Program-made: the position numbers and the translations under genes
NCBI GenBank assembly: GCA_034659015.1
Contig: JAYEGL010000002.1
Location: 496,001 to 560,000, forward strand
Length of the DNA stretch: 64,000 bases
Direction of reading: 5' to 3'
Origin: Maricaulis sp034659015
Lineage (GTDB): Bacteria > Pseudomonadota > Alphaproteobacteria > Caulobacterales > Maricaulaceae
The notes under the pieces: generated by a model
The model's database searches: none
What the model was told of the DNA's origin: nothing
Seen by the model: the letters and a program-made list of their open reading frames with translations, nothing else
Shown here: piece after piece, positions 31,559 to 40,762 of the stretch
Position numbering within the stretch: position 1 is the stretch's first letter
Layout: the number at the start of each line of letters is the position of its first letter

Positions 31559-33211
31559 TCAGGCATCGACGCCGGGGAATTCATAGTCCTTGTAGATTTC
31601 CCGCAGCTTGGTCTTGAGGATCTTGCCGGTGGCGCCGATCGGCATTTCGTCGATGAATTCGACGCCGTCGGGCACCCACCATTTGGGAACCTCGCCACGC
31701 AGATAATCGACGATCGAGGCTCGGGTCTCGTCGCTCTTCTCCACGCCCTCCTTCAGCTGGACGACCAGCAGCGGGCGTTCCTGCCATTTGGGATGCGGCA
31801 TGCCGACGGCGGCGGCCATCGCCACGTCGGGATGGCCCATGGCGGCGTTCTCCAGATCGATCGAGGAAATCCATTCCCCGCCGGTCTTGATGACGTCCTT
31901 GGAGCGGTCGGTGATGGTCATGTAACCGTCGCCGTCCAGATAGGCCACGTCGCCGGTCCGGAACCAGCCGTCCTCGGTGAAGCTCTCCGCACCGGCGCCG
32001 CGATAATAGGACGACGCGATCCAGGGGCCGCGCACCTGGACGTGGCCGGAGGACTTGCCGTCCCAGGGCAGTTCCTTGCCTTCGTCGTCGACGACGCGCA
32101 TGCCGACGCCGAACACCAGGCGACCCTGTTTCAGCTTGATCCGGATCTGCTCCTCGCGGTCCAGCTCGTCATGCTTGGGCAGGGCGGCGTTGACCGTGCC
32201 CAGCGGACTCATCTCGGTCATGCCCCAGCCCTGCTGCATGACGACGCCGTACTTGTCCTCATAGGCGCGCAGCAGCGCTTCGGGCAGGGCCGAGCCGCCG
32301 ATCAGCACGCGGTCGATACTGTCGATCCGCTTGCCTTCCTGTTCCAGATAGTTGAGCAGGCCCAGCCACACCGTCGGCACGCCGGCGACATAATTGACCT
32401 TCTCGCCCTCGATCAGCTCGTGAATGCTCTGCCCGTCCATCTGGGCGCCGGGCATGACCAGCCTGGCGCCGTTCATCGGCGCGGCATAGGGGATGCCCCA
32501 GGCATTGACGTGGAACATCGGCACGACCGGCAGGAGAATGCCGCGTGCGCCCACGCCGATCACGTCGGAGGCCGAACAGGCCATGGCGTGCAGCACGTTG
32601 GAGCGGTGCGAGTAGAGCACGCCCTTGGGATCGCCCGTCGTGCCGGAGGTGTAGCACAGGCCCGCGGCCGTGTTCTCGTCGAACACCGGCCAGTCGAAGT
32701 CCGGCTTCTGCTCGGCGATCAGCTCTTCATAGGTCTTGCATTTGGTCTGGACCGCGTCGGCGTGCGACTTGTCGGTCATCAGCACCCAGTTCTTCACCGA
32801 CTTGCACATCTTGGCGATGCCGTCGACGAGCGGGGCGAACTGCTTGTCGAAGAACACCGCCTTGGCCTGGGCATGTTCCAGCATCCACACGATCTGTTTG
32901 GGATCGAGACGCGGATTGACCGTGTGCACCACGGCGCCCATGCCGGAAATCCCGTAATAGAGCTCGAAGTGGCGGTGAGAGTTCCAGGCGATGGTGGCGA
33001 CACGGTCGCCCTCGCGGATCTTCAGCTTCTTCTTGAGCGCATTGGCCAGCTGCTTCGTGCGGTCATGCGCCTGGGCATAGGTTTCACGGTGAATTTCGCC
33101 GGTTTCCGGCAGGCGTGTCACGATTTCCTGGTCGCCATGGCATTTGGACGCATGGACAAGAATGTCCGAAATCATCAACGGACAATCCATCATGTGTGCG
33201 CGGAATGTCAT
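31559..33211 (-). CDS. acyl-CoA synthetase (long- or medium-chain fatty acid, AMP-forming)
   Basis: 550 residues. AMP-binding motif YTSGTTGDPKG at 187-197, MTEMSPLGT, the GWFRTGDVAYLD motif and the C-terminal PIGATGKILKTKLRE with the catalytic lysine. The overall form matches fatty-acyl-CoA ligases such as AlkK and medium-chain enzymes, not Acs. It activates a carboxylate to its CoA ester for beta-oxidation or lipid use. GGGGAG lies 5 nt upstream of the ATG. It is divergent from the dehydratase gene, with a 164-bp less GC-rich promoter region between. Confidence 0.9.
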   Translation of the reverse strand: MTFRAHMMDCPLMISDILVHASKCHGDQEIVTRLPETGEIHRETYAQAHDRTKQLANALKKKLKIREGDRVATIAWNSHRHFELYYGISGMGAVVHTVNPRLDPKQIVWMLEHAQAKAVFFDKQFAPLVDGIAKMCKSVKNWVLMTDKSHADAVQTKCKTYEELIAEQKPDFDWPVFDENTAAGLCYTSGTTGDPKGVLYSHRSNVLHAMACSASDVIGVGARGILLPVVPMFHVNAWGIPYAAPMNGARLVMPGAQMDGQSIHELIEGEKVNYVAGVPTVWLGLLNYLEQEGKRIDSIDRVLIGGSALPEALLRAYEDKYGVVMQQGWGMTEMSPLGTVNAALPKHDELDREEQIRIKLKQGRLVFGVGMRVVDDEGKELPWDGKSSGHVQVRGPWIASSYYRGAGAESFTEDGWFRTGDVAYLDGDGYMTITDRSKDVIKTGGEWISSIDLENAAMGHPDVAMAAAVGMPHPKWQERPLLVVQLKEGVEKSDETRASIVDYLRGEVPKWWVPDGVEFIDEMPIGATGKILKTKLREIYKDYEFPGVDA

Positions 33212-33375
33212 GCTTTCTCCCCTTAACTAATCAACCGTTGCATCGTTGTGCTGTTTTGCTCATCAAACGTGTTCCCGGCCTGCGGCGCAATCCCTTTGCT
33301 CAACGGATGTGAATTGCCTATGCGTCTTTGCCGTGTCCGGCCTGCCGGATTCGGCCCGGCCGCCAGGAGTTCGAG

Positions 33376-34365
33376 ATGTCCGCCACACTGTCCCCGCCCG
33401 CTTATTCCGACATTGTCGACGCCGCGACCCGCCTGCGGGGCCAGGCCGTACGGACCCCGCTCCTGCGCAATGATGTGCTCGACGACCGGCTGCAGGCGCG
33501 CGTTTTCGTCAAGGCAGAATGTCTGCAGCGCACGGGGTCCTTCAAGTTCCGCGGTGCGTTCAACCGCATTTCGCGCCTGGATTCATCGGAAAAGGCGCGC
33601 GGCGTGCTGGCCTATTCCTCCGGCAATCACGCCCAGGGCGTGGCCGCCGCGGCCCGGCTCAACGGCACGACGGCGAAGATCCTGATGCCCTCGGACGCGC
33701 CGCGCGCCAAGGTGGAGGGGGTGAAATTCTGGGGCGGCGAGGTCGTGGAATACGATCGCGGCAGCGAAAACCGCGAGGAGATGGGCCGCGCCATCGCCGC
33801 GGCCGAGGGACGCGTCCTGGTGCCGCCCTACGAGGATCGCTACATCATTGCCGGACAGGGCACGGCCGGTCTGGAAGCGGTCGAGCAGATGGCGGAATTC
33901 GGCGAGGCGCCGGACATCGTCGTGTGCTGTGCCGGCGGCGGCGGCCTGATCGCCGGGGTCGGCCTGGCGGTGAAGCATCATCATCCCGAGGCCGATATCT
34001 GGTCGGCCGAACCGGAGGGGTTCGACGATTACCGGCGGTCCATCGCCAGCGGACATCGCGAGACCAATGACCGGCTCACCGGATCGATCTGCGACGCCAT
34101 CATCACACCGACGCCGGGCGAGCTGACCTGGTCGATCAATGCCACCCAGCTGACCGACGGTGCCGCCGTCAGCGACGAGGACGCCCTGGACGCCATGGCC
34201 TTCGCCTGGCGGCAGATGAAGATCGTGATCGAGCCCGGCGGGGCGGTCGCCCTGGCCGCCATTCTCTCTGGCAAGATCGACGTCGCCGGGCGCAGCGTCT
34301 GCGTGCTGGCGACCGGCGGCAATGTCGACCGCGCGGTCTTTTCGCAGGCGCTGGAACGGCTCTAG
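33376..34365 (+). CDS. threonine/serine dehydratase-like PLP enzyme
   Basis: 329 residues, fold-type II PLP enzyme. PLP lysine K57 in GSFKFRGAFN, substrate loop SSGNHAQG and phosphate-binding CCAGGGGLIAG. There is no C-terminal regulatory ACT domain, so it is the short catabolic type, not biosynthetic IlvA. It probably deaminates threonine or serine; related short enzymes include serine racemase and hydroxyectoine-pathway dehydratases. AGGAG is 6 nt before the ATG. It overlaps the convergent transglycosylase gene by 4 bp. Confidence 0.86.
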   Translation: MSATLSPPAYSDIVDAATRLRGQAVRTPLLRNDVLDDRLQARVFVKAECLQRTGSFKFRGAFNRISRLDSSEKARGVLAYSSGNHAQGVAAAARLNGTTAKILMPSDAPRAKVEGVKFWGGEVVEYDRGSENREEMGRAIAAAEGRVLVPPYEDRYIIAGQGTAGLEAVEQMAEFGEAPDIVVCCAGGGGLIAGVGLAVKHHHPEADIWSAEPEGFDDYRRSIASGHRETNDRLTGSICDAIITPTPGELTWSINATQLTDGAAVSDEDALDAMAFAWRQMKIVIEPGGAVALAAILSGKIDVAGRSVCVLATGGNVDRAVFSQALERL

Positions 34366-36590
34366 CGGCGCCCGGTCTCGTCCGGATCTTCCGTCTCGTC
34401 GGCGGTGTCGATCTCGTAGGGAATCCCTGTCCCGTCCTCGTCGGCCAGAGCCGCATCCGCGTCGGCGCCGGCGCCGATACCGACCCGGTCCAGCACGCTT
34501 TCATTGAGCATGTCGGCGCTGGCGGGGGCTTCGCTCTCCTCGCCGGTGAGCACGAGGACCGGTTCGGAGCCACGGCGCAGATCGTCCTCGATCAGCAGCG
34601 GCACATCGGAGTCCGCGTTCAGGCGCGAGCGGTAGACCTGCAGGTTCTCCATGACGCGCTGGACGTAGTTGCGCGTTTCCGAGAAGGGGATGCTTTCCAC
34701 CCAGTCGACCGGATCGACATCGGGGTCGCGCGGATCACCGTAGTCCTCGATCCAGCGGCGTGCGCGGTGGGAGCCGGCATTATAGGCGGCCAGCGCGAGC
34801 ACGTAGGACCCGTCGAAATCGTCGACCACATCGGCCAGGTGGTGCATGCCGAGGGTCAGATTGTATTCCAGATCGTCGGTGAGCCAGGTGAAGCGGTAGG
34901 GCACGCCGATATCGCGTGCGGTCGCGCGCGCCGTGCCCGGCATCATCTGCATCATGCCGCGTGCGCCGGCATGGGACACTGCGTGCTGTCCGAACTCGGT
35001 TTCCTGGCGGATGATGGAATGGGTCAGCGCCTGTTCCGGCTGCAGGCCCGCGGTCCGGCTGGGCAGGTTGATCGTCGGATAGGCGCTCTGCGGCAGGATA
35101 ACGCCGCGCAGGCGTGCGGCCTTCGCCGCACGGACGGACTGGCGCATGTAGAGATAATTGCTTGCCAGCCGGGACAGCAGCACGCTTTCCGCCGGATCGG
35201 TCAGCTGGTCGTCGAGCCGGTAGGAGAAGAGGCGGAAATAGTATTCCTCGTCCTGTTCGGCGAGCAGGCGCATGGCCCGCACAAGCGGGCGCGCCTCGAA
35301 ACGCACCCGGGTGGCCTCGTCCGGCTCCGGTTCGCGTTCCAGCGCCAGGCGGCCGCCGCCGCTCTCCGCCGGCAGCTGGGCCAGGGCGAGCTGGCCGTAG
35401 AAGGCCGTGGAGTGTTCGCCGGCCTCGGCATAATAGGTGGCGGCCTCGTCGTGCCGGCCGAGCGCATCGGCGGCCCGGGCCATCCAGTACGACCCGCGCG
35501 AGCGGGAGACCGGCGTCGACACATTGTCGCGCAGCCGGGTGAAATGGGCGAGCGCGTCCTCGGCCCGGTCCAGATGGACCAGGGCGAGCCAGCCGGCGGT
35601 GAATTCCGCATCGGCGAAGTCCGCGCCCTCGGACAGGCCGTGCGCCCGCGCCAGCCGGTAGGCGGTTTCGTAGTCGCGATCGCGGACGAGGGTGAGGATC
35701 ATGAGCTTGCGCTCGGTCCACATCAGTTCCAGCGCATCGGTATTGTCATAGCTGTCCGGCAGCTGCAGCAGCAGGGGCAGGGTGGTGTCGCGCAGGCCCG
35801 CGCGGCGGCGCCAGCGGGCGCGTTCGAAGACCAGGCCGGGGTCGTTGACCATGGACGAGGGGACCCGGTCCACGGCCCGGTCGACCCCGCTCTGGCGGCC
35901 CGCCAGGCGCAGGCGTGCATCGGCGAGGTCGCGGTTATTGCCCGACAGCAGCGGCAGCACGCGGCGCGCGGCCGCGCGCTGGTTGGACCAGATCAGATAG
36001 TCGATCCGGGCCATGTGGTCGGCTTCGGTGAAGAGGTCGCGGTGCGCCTGGTAGGTGTCGCGCTGGATCGAGAGCGGCAGGTAGTCGTTGCGCCAGGTCT
36101 CGCGCAGCAGGGCCTCGCCCTCCTCGATACGCCCGGTCTCGATCAGCGCTTCGGCATAGTGCACGGCGCCGCGGCCGGTGGCCGGTGGCGTGTCCTCGAA
36201 CCAGGACACGATGAAGGGGGCGGTCAGCCCGCTGTCGTCGATCTTGGATTCGGCCTCGGAGCGGATGAAGCTGTCGCGCGGCCAGTTCTCCAGCTCGCTC
36301 AGCGCCATGTCGAGTTCCAGGAAGGTGGCGCGCGGATCGCCCAGCGCGATGCGCCAGAGCAGGATATCGCGCGCCGAGGTGTCGGTCAGTTCCTCGCGGA
36401 TCTCGCGCACGCGGCGCCAGTCCTCGTCGTCGGCCGCGTCGAGACCGCGGCGGAAGCGCGTGAAATCGGCATCGGACAGGTATTGCGAGAAATTCACCGG
36501 CTCGGGGCGCATGCGCGGTGTGGGCGTCTGCGCGAAGGCCGGCACAGCGAGACTGCAGAGCGCGAGCGCAAGGAGGCAACGTGCGATCAT
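34362..36590 (-). CDS. slt: soluble lytic murein transglycosylase, Slt70-like
   Basis: 742 residues. Signal peptide ends near AFAQ (about residue 21), so it is periplasmic. A long alpha-helical superhelix domain (about 40-500) of repeated short helices precedes the SLT catalytic domain with E530 in SIIRQETEFGQ, GARGMMQMMPGTA and LALAAYNAG. The last 80 residues are an acidic, disordered tail rich in D, E and A that standard Slt70 does not have. It cleaves peptidoglycan glycan strands to 1,6-anhydro products. Divergent from dapA. The start is the ATG before IARCLL, as upstream extension removes the signal peptide. Confidence 0.93.
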   Translation of the reverse strand: MIARCLLALALCSLAVPAFAQTPTPRMRPEPVNFSQYLSDADFTRFRRGLDAADDEDWRRVREIREELTDTSARDILLWRIALGDPRATFLELDMALSELENWPRDSFIRSEAESKIDDSGLTAPFIVSWFEDTPPATGRGAVHYAEALIETGRIEEGEALLRETWRNDYLPLSIQRDTYQAHRDLFTEADHMARIDYLIWSNQRAAARRVLPLLSGNNRDLADARLRLAGRQSGVDRAVDRVPSSMVNDPGLVFERARWRRRAGLRDTTLPLLLQLPDSYDNTDALELMWTERKLMILTLVRDRDYETAYRLARAHGLSEGADFADAEFTAGWLALVHLDRAEDALAHFTRLRDNVSTPVSRSRGSYWMARAADALGRHDEAATYYAEAGEHSTAFYGQLALAQLPAESGGGRLALEREPEPDEATRVRFEARPLVRAMRLLAEQDEEYYFRLFSYRLDDQLTDPAESVLLSRLASNYLYMRQSVRAAKAARLRGVILPQSAYPTINLPSRTAGLQPEQALTHSIIRQETEFGQHAVSHAGARGMMQMMPGTARATARDIGVPYRFTWLTDDLEYNLTLGMHHLADVVDDFDGSYVLALAAYNAGSHRARRWIEDYGDPRDPDVDPVDWVESIPFSETRNYVQRVMENLQVYRSRLNADSDVPLLIEDDLRRGSEPVLVLTGEESEAPASADMLNESVLDRVGIGAGADADAALADEDGTGIPYEIDTADETEDPDETGRR

Positions 36591-36735
36591 GGACCGTAGA
36601 ACACTTTCTGGCCGAGTTGAGGACGTATCATCGCTGGTATTCCGGCTCACTGTCCAGACTTGACAACAAGGCTTGGCCGTCCTGGCGCCCGCCGATATGG
36701 TCGCGCGCTCGTTTTTCGGTTTCCGGGATTGAAAC

Positions 36736-37617
36736 ATGTTCAAAGGGTCCATCACTGCGCTGGTCACACCGTTCAAGAATGGTGCCGTTGACGAGGCGGC
36801 CGTCGCCGAGCTGGCCGAACGCCAGATTGCGGCCGGCACGCACGGCCTGGTGCCCTGCGGCACGACCGGTGAAAGTGCCACGCTGACCTTCGAGGAACAC
36901 ATGCGCGTGGTCGAGATCGTCGTCGAGACCGCGAAGGGCCGCGTGCCGGTCATCGCCGGCACGGGCTCGAACAACACCGCGGTGGCGATCCAGAACCAGG
37001 CGCGCGCCCGGGAACTCGGCGCCGATGCCGGCCTGGTGGCCGCGCCGTACTACAACAAGCCCAATGCGGAGGGGCTGTACCGGCATTTCAAGGCGATCAA
37101 CGATGCCGTCGACCTCCCGATCGTCGTCTACAACGTCCCGGGACGCACTGTGGTCGATATTCTGGCCCATACTGTGGCACGTATTGCCACGCTCGATCAT
37201 GTGGTGGGGATCAAGGACGCGACGGCCGACATGGCGCGTGTGACCGAGCATCGCCGTCTGATCGGCACGGACTTTGTCCAGCTCTCCGGCGACGATCCGA
37301 CGGCGCTGGGCTACAACGCGACCGGCGGTGTCGGTGCGATCTCCGTTACGTCGAACGTGGCGCCGGAATTGTGCGCGCAGTTTCAGGAAGCCACCCTGTC
37401 CGGCGACTGGGAGGCGGCCCGGGCGCTGAACGACCGGCTCCTGCCGCTCCACCATGCGCTGTTCTCCTCGTCCAGCCCGGGGCCGACCAAATACGCCATG
37501 TCGCTGCTGGGCGTGATGAATACCGAGCTGCGCCTGCCGCTGACCGAACCGGACGAGGCCTCCCGTGCCGCCGTTCGCGAGGCGATGGTCATTGCCGGCC
37601 TGCTGGACGCAGCCTAA
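36736..37617 (+). CDS. dapA: 4-hydroxy-tetrahydrodipicolinate synthase
   Basis: 293-residue class I aldolase that condenses pyruvate with aspartate semialdehyde in lysine and diaminopimelate synthesis. Schiff-base lysine K160 in VVGIKDATAD, Y132 in VYNVPGR, and CGTTGESATL at 41-50. It lies 11 bp upstream of smpB, a pairing common in alphaproteobacteria, and so probably shares its transcript. Confidence 0.97.
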   Translation: MFKGSITALVTPFKNGAVDEAAVAELAERQIAAGTHGLVPCGTTGESATLTFEEHMRVVEIVVETAKGRVPVIAGTGSNNTAVAIQNQARARELGADAGLVAAPYYNKPNAEGLYRHFKAINDAVDLPIVVYNVPGRTVVDILAHTVARIATLDHVVGIKDATADMARVTEHRRLIGTDFVQLSGDDPTALGYNATGGVGAISVTSNVAPELCAQFQEATLSGDWEAARALNDRLLPLHHALFSSSSPGPTKYAMSLLGVMNTELRLPLTEPDEASRAAVREAMVIAGLLDAA

Positions 37618-37628
37618 ATGACTGAACG

Positions 37629-38105
37629 ATGAGCAAGCCCAAGAGCAAAAGCGAGACCGGCGCCGTGGCCGTCAACCGGCGCGCCCGGTTCGACTACGAG
37701 ATCGAGGAGACGTTCGAAGCCGGCCTGATGCTGATGGGCTCGGAAGTCAAATCCCTGCGCGAAGGGCGGGCGAATATCGCGGAAAGCTATGTCAGCCCGG
37801 AACGCGGCGAGATCTGGCTGATCAATGCCGACATTCCGCCCTACGGTCCGGCCAACCGCTTCAATCACGAGCCGCGCCGGCATCGCAAACTCCTTCTCAA
37901 GAAGAACGAGATCGAGAAACTGGCCGGGGCGGTGACGCGCGACGGACGGACGATCATTCCGCTGCGCCTGTTCTTCAACAATCGCGGCATCGCCAAGCTC
38001 CAGATCGGCCTGGCCAAGGGCAAGAAGACGGTCGACAAGCGCGAAACCATCAAGCGCCGCGAATGGGACAAGCAGAAGTCCCGGCTGCTCAAGAATTACG
38101 GTTAG
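37629..38105 (+). CDS. smpB: SsrA-binding protein
   Basis: 158 residues. Binds tmRNA and brings it to stalled ribosomes for trans-translation. Family motifs GLMLMGSEVKSLREGRANI, YVSPERGEIWLINADI, RRHRKLLLKKNEI and the basic C-terminal tail KRREWDKQKSRLLKNYG that reaches the decoding centre. Its stop overlaps the convergent GlxA-type gene by 4 bp. The tmRNA gene itself is not in the window. Confidence 0.97.
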   Translation: MSKPKSKSETGAVAVNRRARFDYEIEETFEAGLMLMGSEVKSLREGRANIAESYVSPERGEIWLINADIPPYGPANRFNHEPRRHRKLLLKKNEIEKLAGAVTRDGRTIIPLRLFFNNRGIAKLQIGLAKGKKTVDKRETIKRREWDKQKSRLLKNYG

Positions 38106-39115
38106 CTTGCCACGCTCTCCGCGACGTCGACGGCGAAGCGTTCGCGATAGGCCTGCGGCGTGATGCCGAGGCGGCGGGCGAAGCTGCGGCGCATGCGTTC
38201 GTCGTTTCCGAAACCGGTGCGAAGGGCGACGGTTCGCACGCTGACCGCCGGGTTTTCCAGCATGGCCCGGGCGGCCTCGACGCGCATCTGCTCGACCGCG
38301 CGGGCCGGCGTCAGACCGGTTTCCTCGGTATACAGACGGGCGAAATTGCGCGGGCTCATGTCGCAACGTCGGGCGAGGGCGTCGACGCGCAGATCCGCCG
38401 TCAGATTGTCCTTCATCCACAGGTGCAGGGCATCGAACTTGCCGGTCGCAGACGGGGTCTGCCGGGCCTGTGCCTCGGAGAATTGCGACTGTCCGCCCGG
38501 ACGTTTCACATAGACCAGCATGTTGCGGGCAAGATCGAGCGCCAGATCGCGGCCGTGATCGGCTTCCACGAGGGCCAGGGCCAGGTCGATCCCGGCCGTG
38601 ACGCCGGCCGAGGTCCACACGCCGTCATCCTCGATGAAGATCGGATCGGGGTCGACCTCCGTGTTCGGGTAGGCCCGGGCCAGCGCATAGCAATCGTGCC
38701 AATGGGTGACCGCGCGCCGCCCGTCCAGCAGCCCCGCCTTTCCCAGCAGGAAGGCGCCCGTACAGGTCGAGGCAACGCGTCCGCATTTTTCCGCCGCGCG
38801 CTGGATGCCGGCGATCAGCCGGTTGTCCCGGCTGGCGGCGTGCACGCCTTCGCCGCCGCAGGCAATCAGCGTGTCACTGGTGTCCAGACCGACGCCGGCC
38901 AGCCGGCGCGTGTTCAGCGCCACGCCGGTATCGGTGGTCACCGGTCCGCCGTAGAGCGAGGCAAGCGTGGTTGTGTAAGCGCAACGGCCAAGCAGCGTAT
39001 TGGCGTCGGAGAAGACCTGGAGCGGCCCGGTCACGTCGAGCAGCTTGACCGCATCATAGGTCAGAAAGGCGATGTGCCGCTCGATGTCTTCAGGTTTGGC
39101 AGGAAATGTAGACAT
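38102..39115 (-). CDS. GlxA-family transcriptional regulator (DJ-1/PfpI domain plus AraC helix-turn-helix)
   Basis: 337 residues. Residues about 15-190 form a DJ-1/PfpI-like domain (HIAFLTYDAVKLLDVTGPLQ, then VASTCTGAFLLGKAG with the elbow cysteine). Residues about 220-330 are AraC-type DNA binding (VDALARRCDMSPRNFARLY and VALRTGFGNDERMRRSFARR). Some relatives respond to arginine, choline or glycine betaine metabolites; the effector here is unknown. The ATG before STFPAKP is chosen from the family start; no strong ribosome site is seen. Upstream is a 417-bp gap with a CtrA-type box. Confidence 0.88.
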   Translation of the reverse strand: MSTFPAKPEDIERHIAFLTYDAVKLLDVTGPLQVFSDANTLLGRCAYTTTLASLYGGPVTTDTGVALNTRRLAGVGLDTSDTLIACGGEGVHAASRDNRLIAGIQRAAEKCGRVASTCTGAFLLGKAGLLDGRRAVTHWHDCYALARAYPNTEVDPDPIFIEDDGVWTSAGVTAGIDLALALVEADHGRDLALDLARNMLVYVKRPGGQSQFSEAQARQTPSATGKFDALHLWMKDNLTADLRVDALARRCDMSPRNFARLYTEETGLTPARAVEQMRVEAARAMLENPAVSVRTVALRTGFGNDERMRRSFARRLGITPQAYRERFAVDVAESVAS

Positions 39116-39532
39116 GATATTATTTTTGCCAGCGCAACGTACCGGTATCAAACCGCAAACTGCCGCGCGAAGAAAGGCCATGCTGCGTCGGTTGATAGAC
39201 GGGGCGGTTACAAATGCGACATGTGCCGCCGCAAGGACCGGCCGGAGCGGGGCATGACCCCGCGGTCTGCTGCCACGGAGTGTCCCGCACGGCGCATCCG
39301 GCACGCGGCAGCAAATCCCTGCAAGCGTTGCGGTTTTGCAACCGCAAACACGGGAAGGCGGGAGCGGTCCTGCGGATGCCCTCACAAAATCATGAAGCCT
39401 GTGGAAAAGCGGCCTTAACCCCGGATTAACCAAACAGTACTGGGTATTTCCCGAGCCGCGACACTGGCCGACTTGTCCGTAAGCCTGCAATTTCTGCCAG
39501 AATTTCCGGGCGACACGGCGCGGTGCCGGGCT
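39116..39532. other. gene-free region with hairpin and CtrA-type box
   Basis: This 417-bp gap holds no supported gene. Visible structure: an 8-bp hairpin TTGCGGTT-TTGC-AACCGCAA at 39328-39347 and a TTAA-N7-TTAA box at 39415-39430 followed by an AT-richer stretch. A small transcript or a distant promoter for the GlxA-type gene are both possible; I cannot choose between them. Confidence 0.5.
39415..39430. promoter_or_regulatory. CtrA-type binding box
   Basis: TTAACCCCGGATTAAC fits the full CtrA consensus TTAA-N7-TTAAC exactly. CtrA is the cell-cycle master regulator of alphaproteobacteria. In GC-rich DNA the two TTAA half-sites at exact spacing are unlikely by chance. The target gene is unclear: the nearest start codon that it could serve is about 300 bp away on the minus strand. 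Confidence 0.5.
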
Positions 39533-40192
39533 TCAGCCAGCGTCCAGATAGTGACGGATGTCTGAGAAAACCGCGTCGAACATTGCTTCGGTCAGCCGGC
39601 CGGTATTCGTGTTGTACCGGGAGCAGTGATAGCTGTCGAAAAGCCGGATCGGCCCGTTTGGCCCGTCCAGCTCGGCCGTGGCAGCGTGCCCGAAGGCGGC
39701 GTCCTTGAGCTTGTGACCGAGTGCGCGCAGCGTGTTGTCATGCGAGATCTTGCCCAGGCACAGGATGGCGCGAAGGCGGGGCAGGGCAGCGAGCCGGCTG
39801 GTCAGGAAGGGGCGGCAGGCATTGGCTTCGGCGCCAACGGGCTTGTTCTCCGGCGGCACGCAGCGCACGGCGTTGGTGATCATCGCATCGACCAGTTCCA
39901 GCCCGTCATCGGCCCGGCTGTCATAGGTGCCGCGCGTGAAGCCGAACTTGCCCATGGTGGCGTAGAGCAGGTCGCCGGCCCAGTCGCCGGTAAAGGGCCG
40001 CCCGGTGCGGTTGGCGCCGCGCAGTCCCGGCGCCAGCCCCACGACGAGCAGGCGCGCGTCTTCGGGCCCGAAGGACGCAACCGGCGCATTGTGCCAGTCG
40101 GGAAACTTCCGGGCATTCTCCTCGCGGAAGGCGAGGAGGCGCGGGCAGAGCGGACAGTCGAGCGGGGCTTCGGCCGGAATGCGGGACGTCAC
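39533..40192 (-). CDS. uracil-DNA glycosylase, family 5 (UDGb type)
   Basis: 219 residues. Iron-sulfur UDG superfamily: N-terminal cysteine pair CPLC, GLAPGLRGANRTGRPFTGDW as motif I and HCSRYNTNTGRLT as motif II, the latter typical of family 5 (UDGb) enzymes, which remove uracil, hypoxanthine and other deaminated bases and lack the usual catalytic aspartate of family 4. The start codon overlaps the stop of the upstream NYN gene (ATGA), so the two are coupled. Confidence 0.9.
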   Translation of the reverse strand: MTSRIPAEAPLDCPLCPRLLAFREENARKFPDWHNAPVASFGPEDARLLVVGLAPGLRGANRTGRPFTGDWAGDLLYATMGKFGFTRGTYDSRADDGLELVDAMITNAVRCVPPENKPVGAEANACRPFLTSRLAALPRLRAILCLGKISHDNTLRALGHKLKDAAFGHAATAELDGPNGPIRLFDSYHCSRYNTNTGRLTEAMFDAVFSDIRHYLDAG

Positions 40193-40728
40193 GCACCGCC
40201 TCCGTTGCGGCCGATCATGGTCTCCAGGTCGGCCAGTTCGATGAAGGTGTCGGCGGCGCGGCGCAGATCGTCGGAGATCATGGACGGCGACGTCTTCAGC
40301 GATGACACCACGCTCACCCGCGCGCCCTTGGACTGGGCGGCGGCCACGGCGCGGCGGAAATCGCCGTCTCCGGAGAACAGGATGATGTGGTCGAGATAGG
40401 TGGCCGCCTCGAGCATGTCGACGGCGAGCTCGATGTCCATGTCGCCCTTGATGCGGCGCCGCCCGTTCTCGTCGGTAAACTCGCGGGCCGGCTTCGTGAT
40501 GACCGAGAAACCGTTATAGTCGAGCCAGTCCACAAGCGGGCGCAGCGGATTGTAGTCCTCGTGCTCGAGCAGGGCGGTGTAGTAGTTGGCCCGGATCAGC
40601 TTGCCGCGCTTGCGGAACTCGTCCAGAAGCCGTTTGAAATCGATGTCGAAATCCAGCGCCTTGGTGGTCGAAAACAAATTGGCCCCGTCGATGAAAAGAC
40701 CGATGCGTTCGTCGGGATAAAATGCCAT
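40189..40728 (-). CDS. NYN-domain protein, LabA-like (DUF88)
   Basis: 179 residues. PIN-like NYN fold with the acidic cluster IGLFIDGANLF (aspartate at residue 15), KGDMDIELAVDML and LFSGDGDFRRAV, the set expected for a metal-dependent RNase. RNA cleavage is predicted from the family; LabA-like proteins are also linked to gene regulation. AAGGA lies 9 nt upstream of the chosen ATG. It is divergent from folK with only 34 bp between and coupled to the glycosylase gene downstream. Confidence 0.88.
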   Translation of the reverse strand: MAFYPDERIGLFIDGANLFSTTKALDFDIDFKRLLDEFRKRGKLIRANYYTALLEHEDYNPLRPLVDWLDYNGFSVITKPAREFTDENGRRRIKGDMDIELAVDMLEAATYLDHIILFSGDGDFRRAVAAAQSKGARVSVVSSLKTSPSMISDDLRRAADTFIELADLETMIGRNGGGA

Positions 40729-40762
40729 CGCTTTGTATCCTTTAAATAATCTTGGATGAAAA

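Noticed and set aside
36591..36977. A 129-codon N-terminal extension of the transglycosylase
   Set aside because: It runs into the divergent dapA gene and would bury the signal peptide inside the protein.
39254..39418. A 54-codon cysteine-rich frame (CKRCGF, CGCP) that might be a zinc ribbon
   Set aside because: It is the tail of a longer antisense-type frame, uses codons rare in this genome (AGG, GGA, GCA), has no ribosome site and its cysteine spacing fits no zinc-ribbon family I know.
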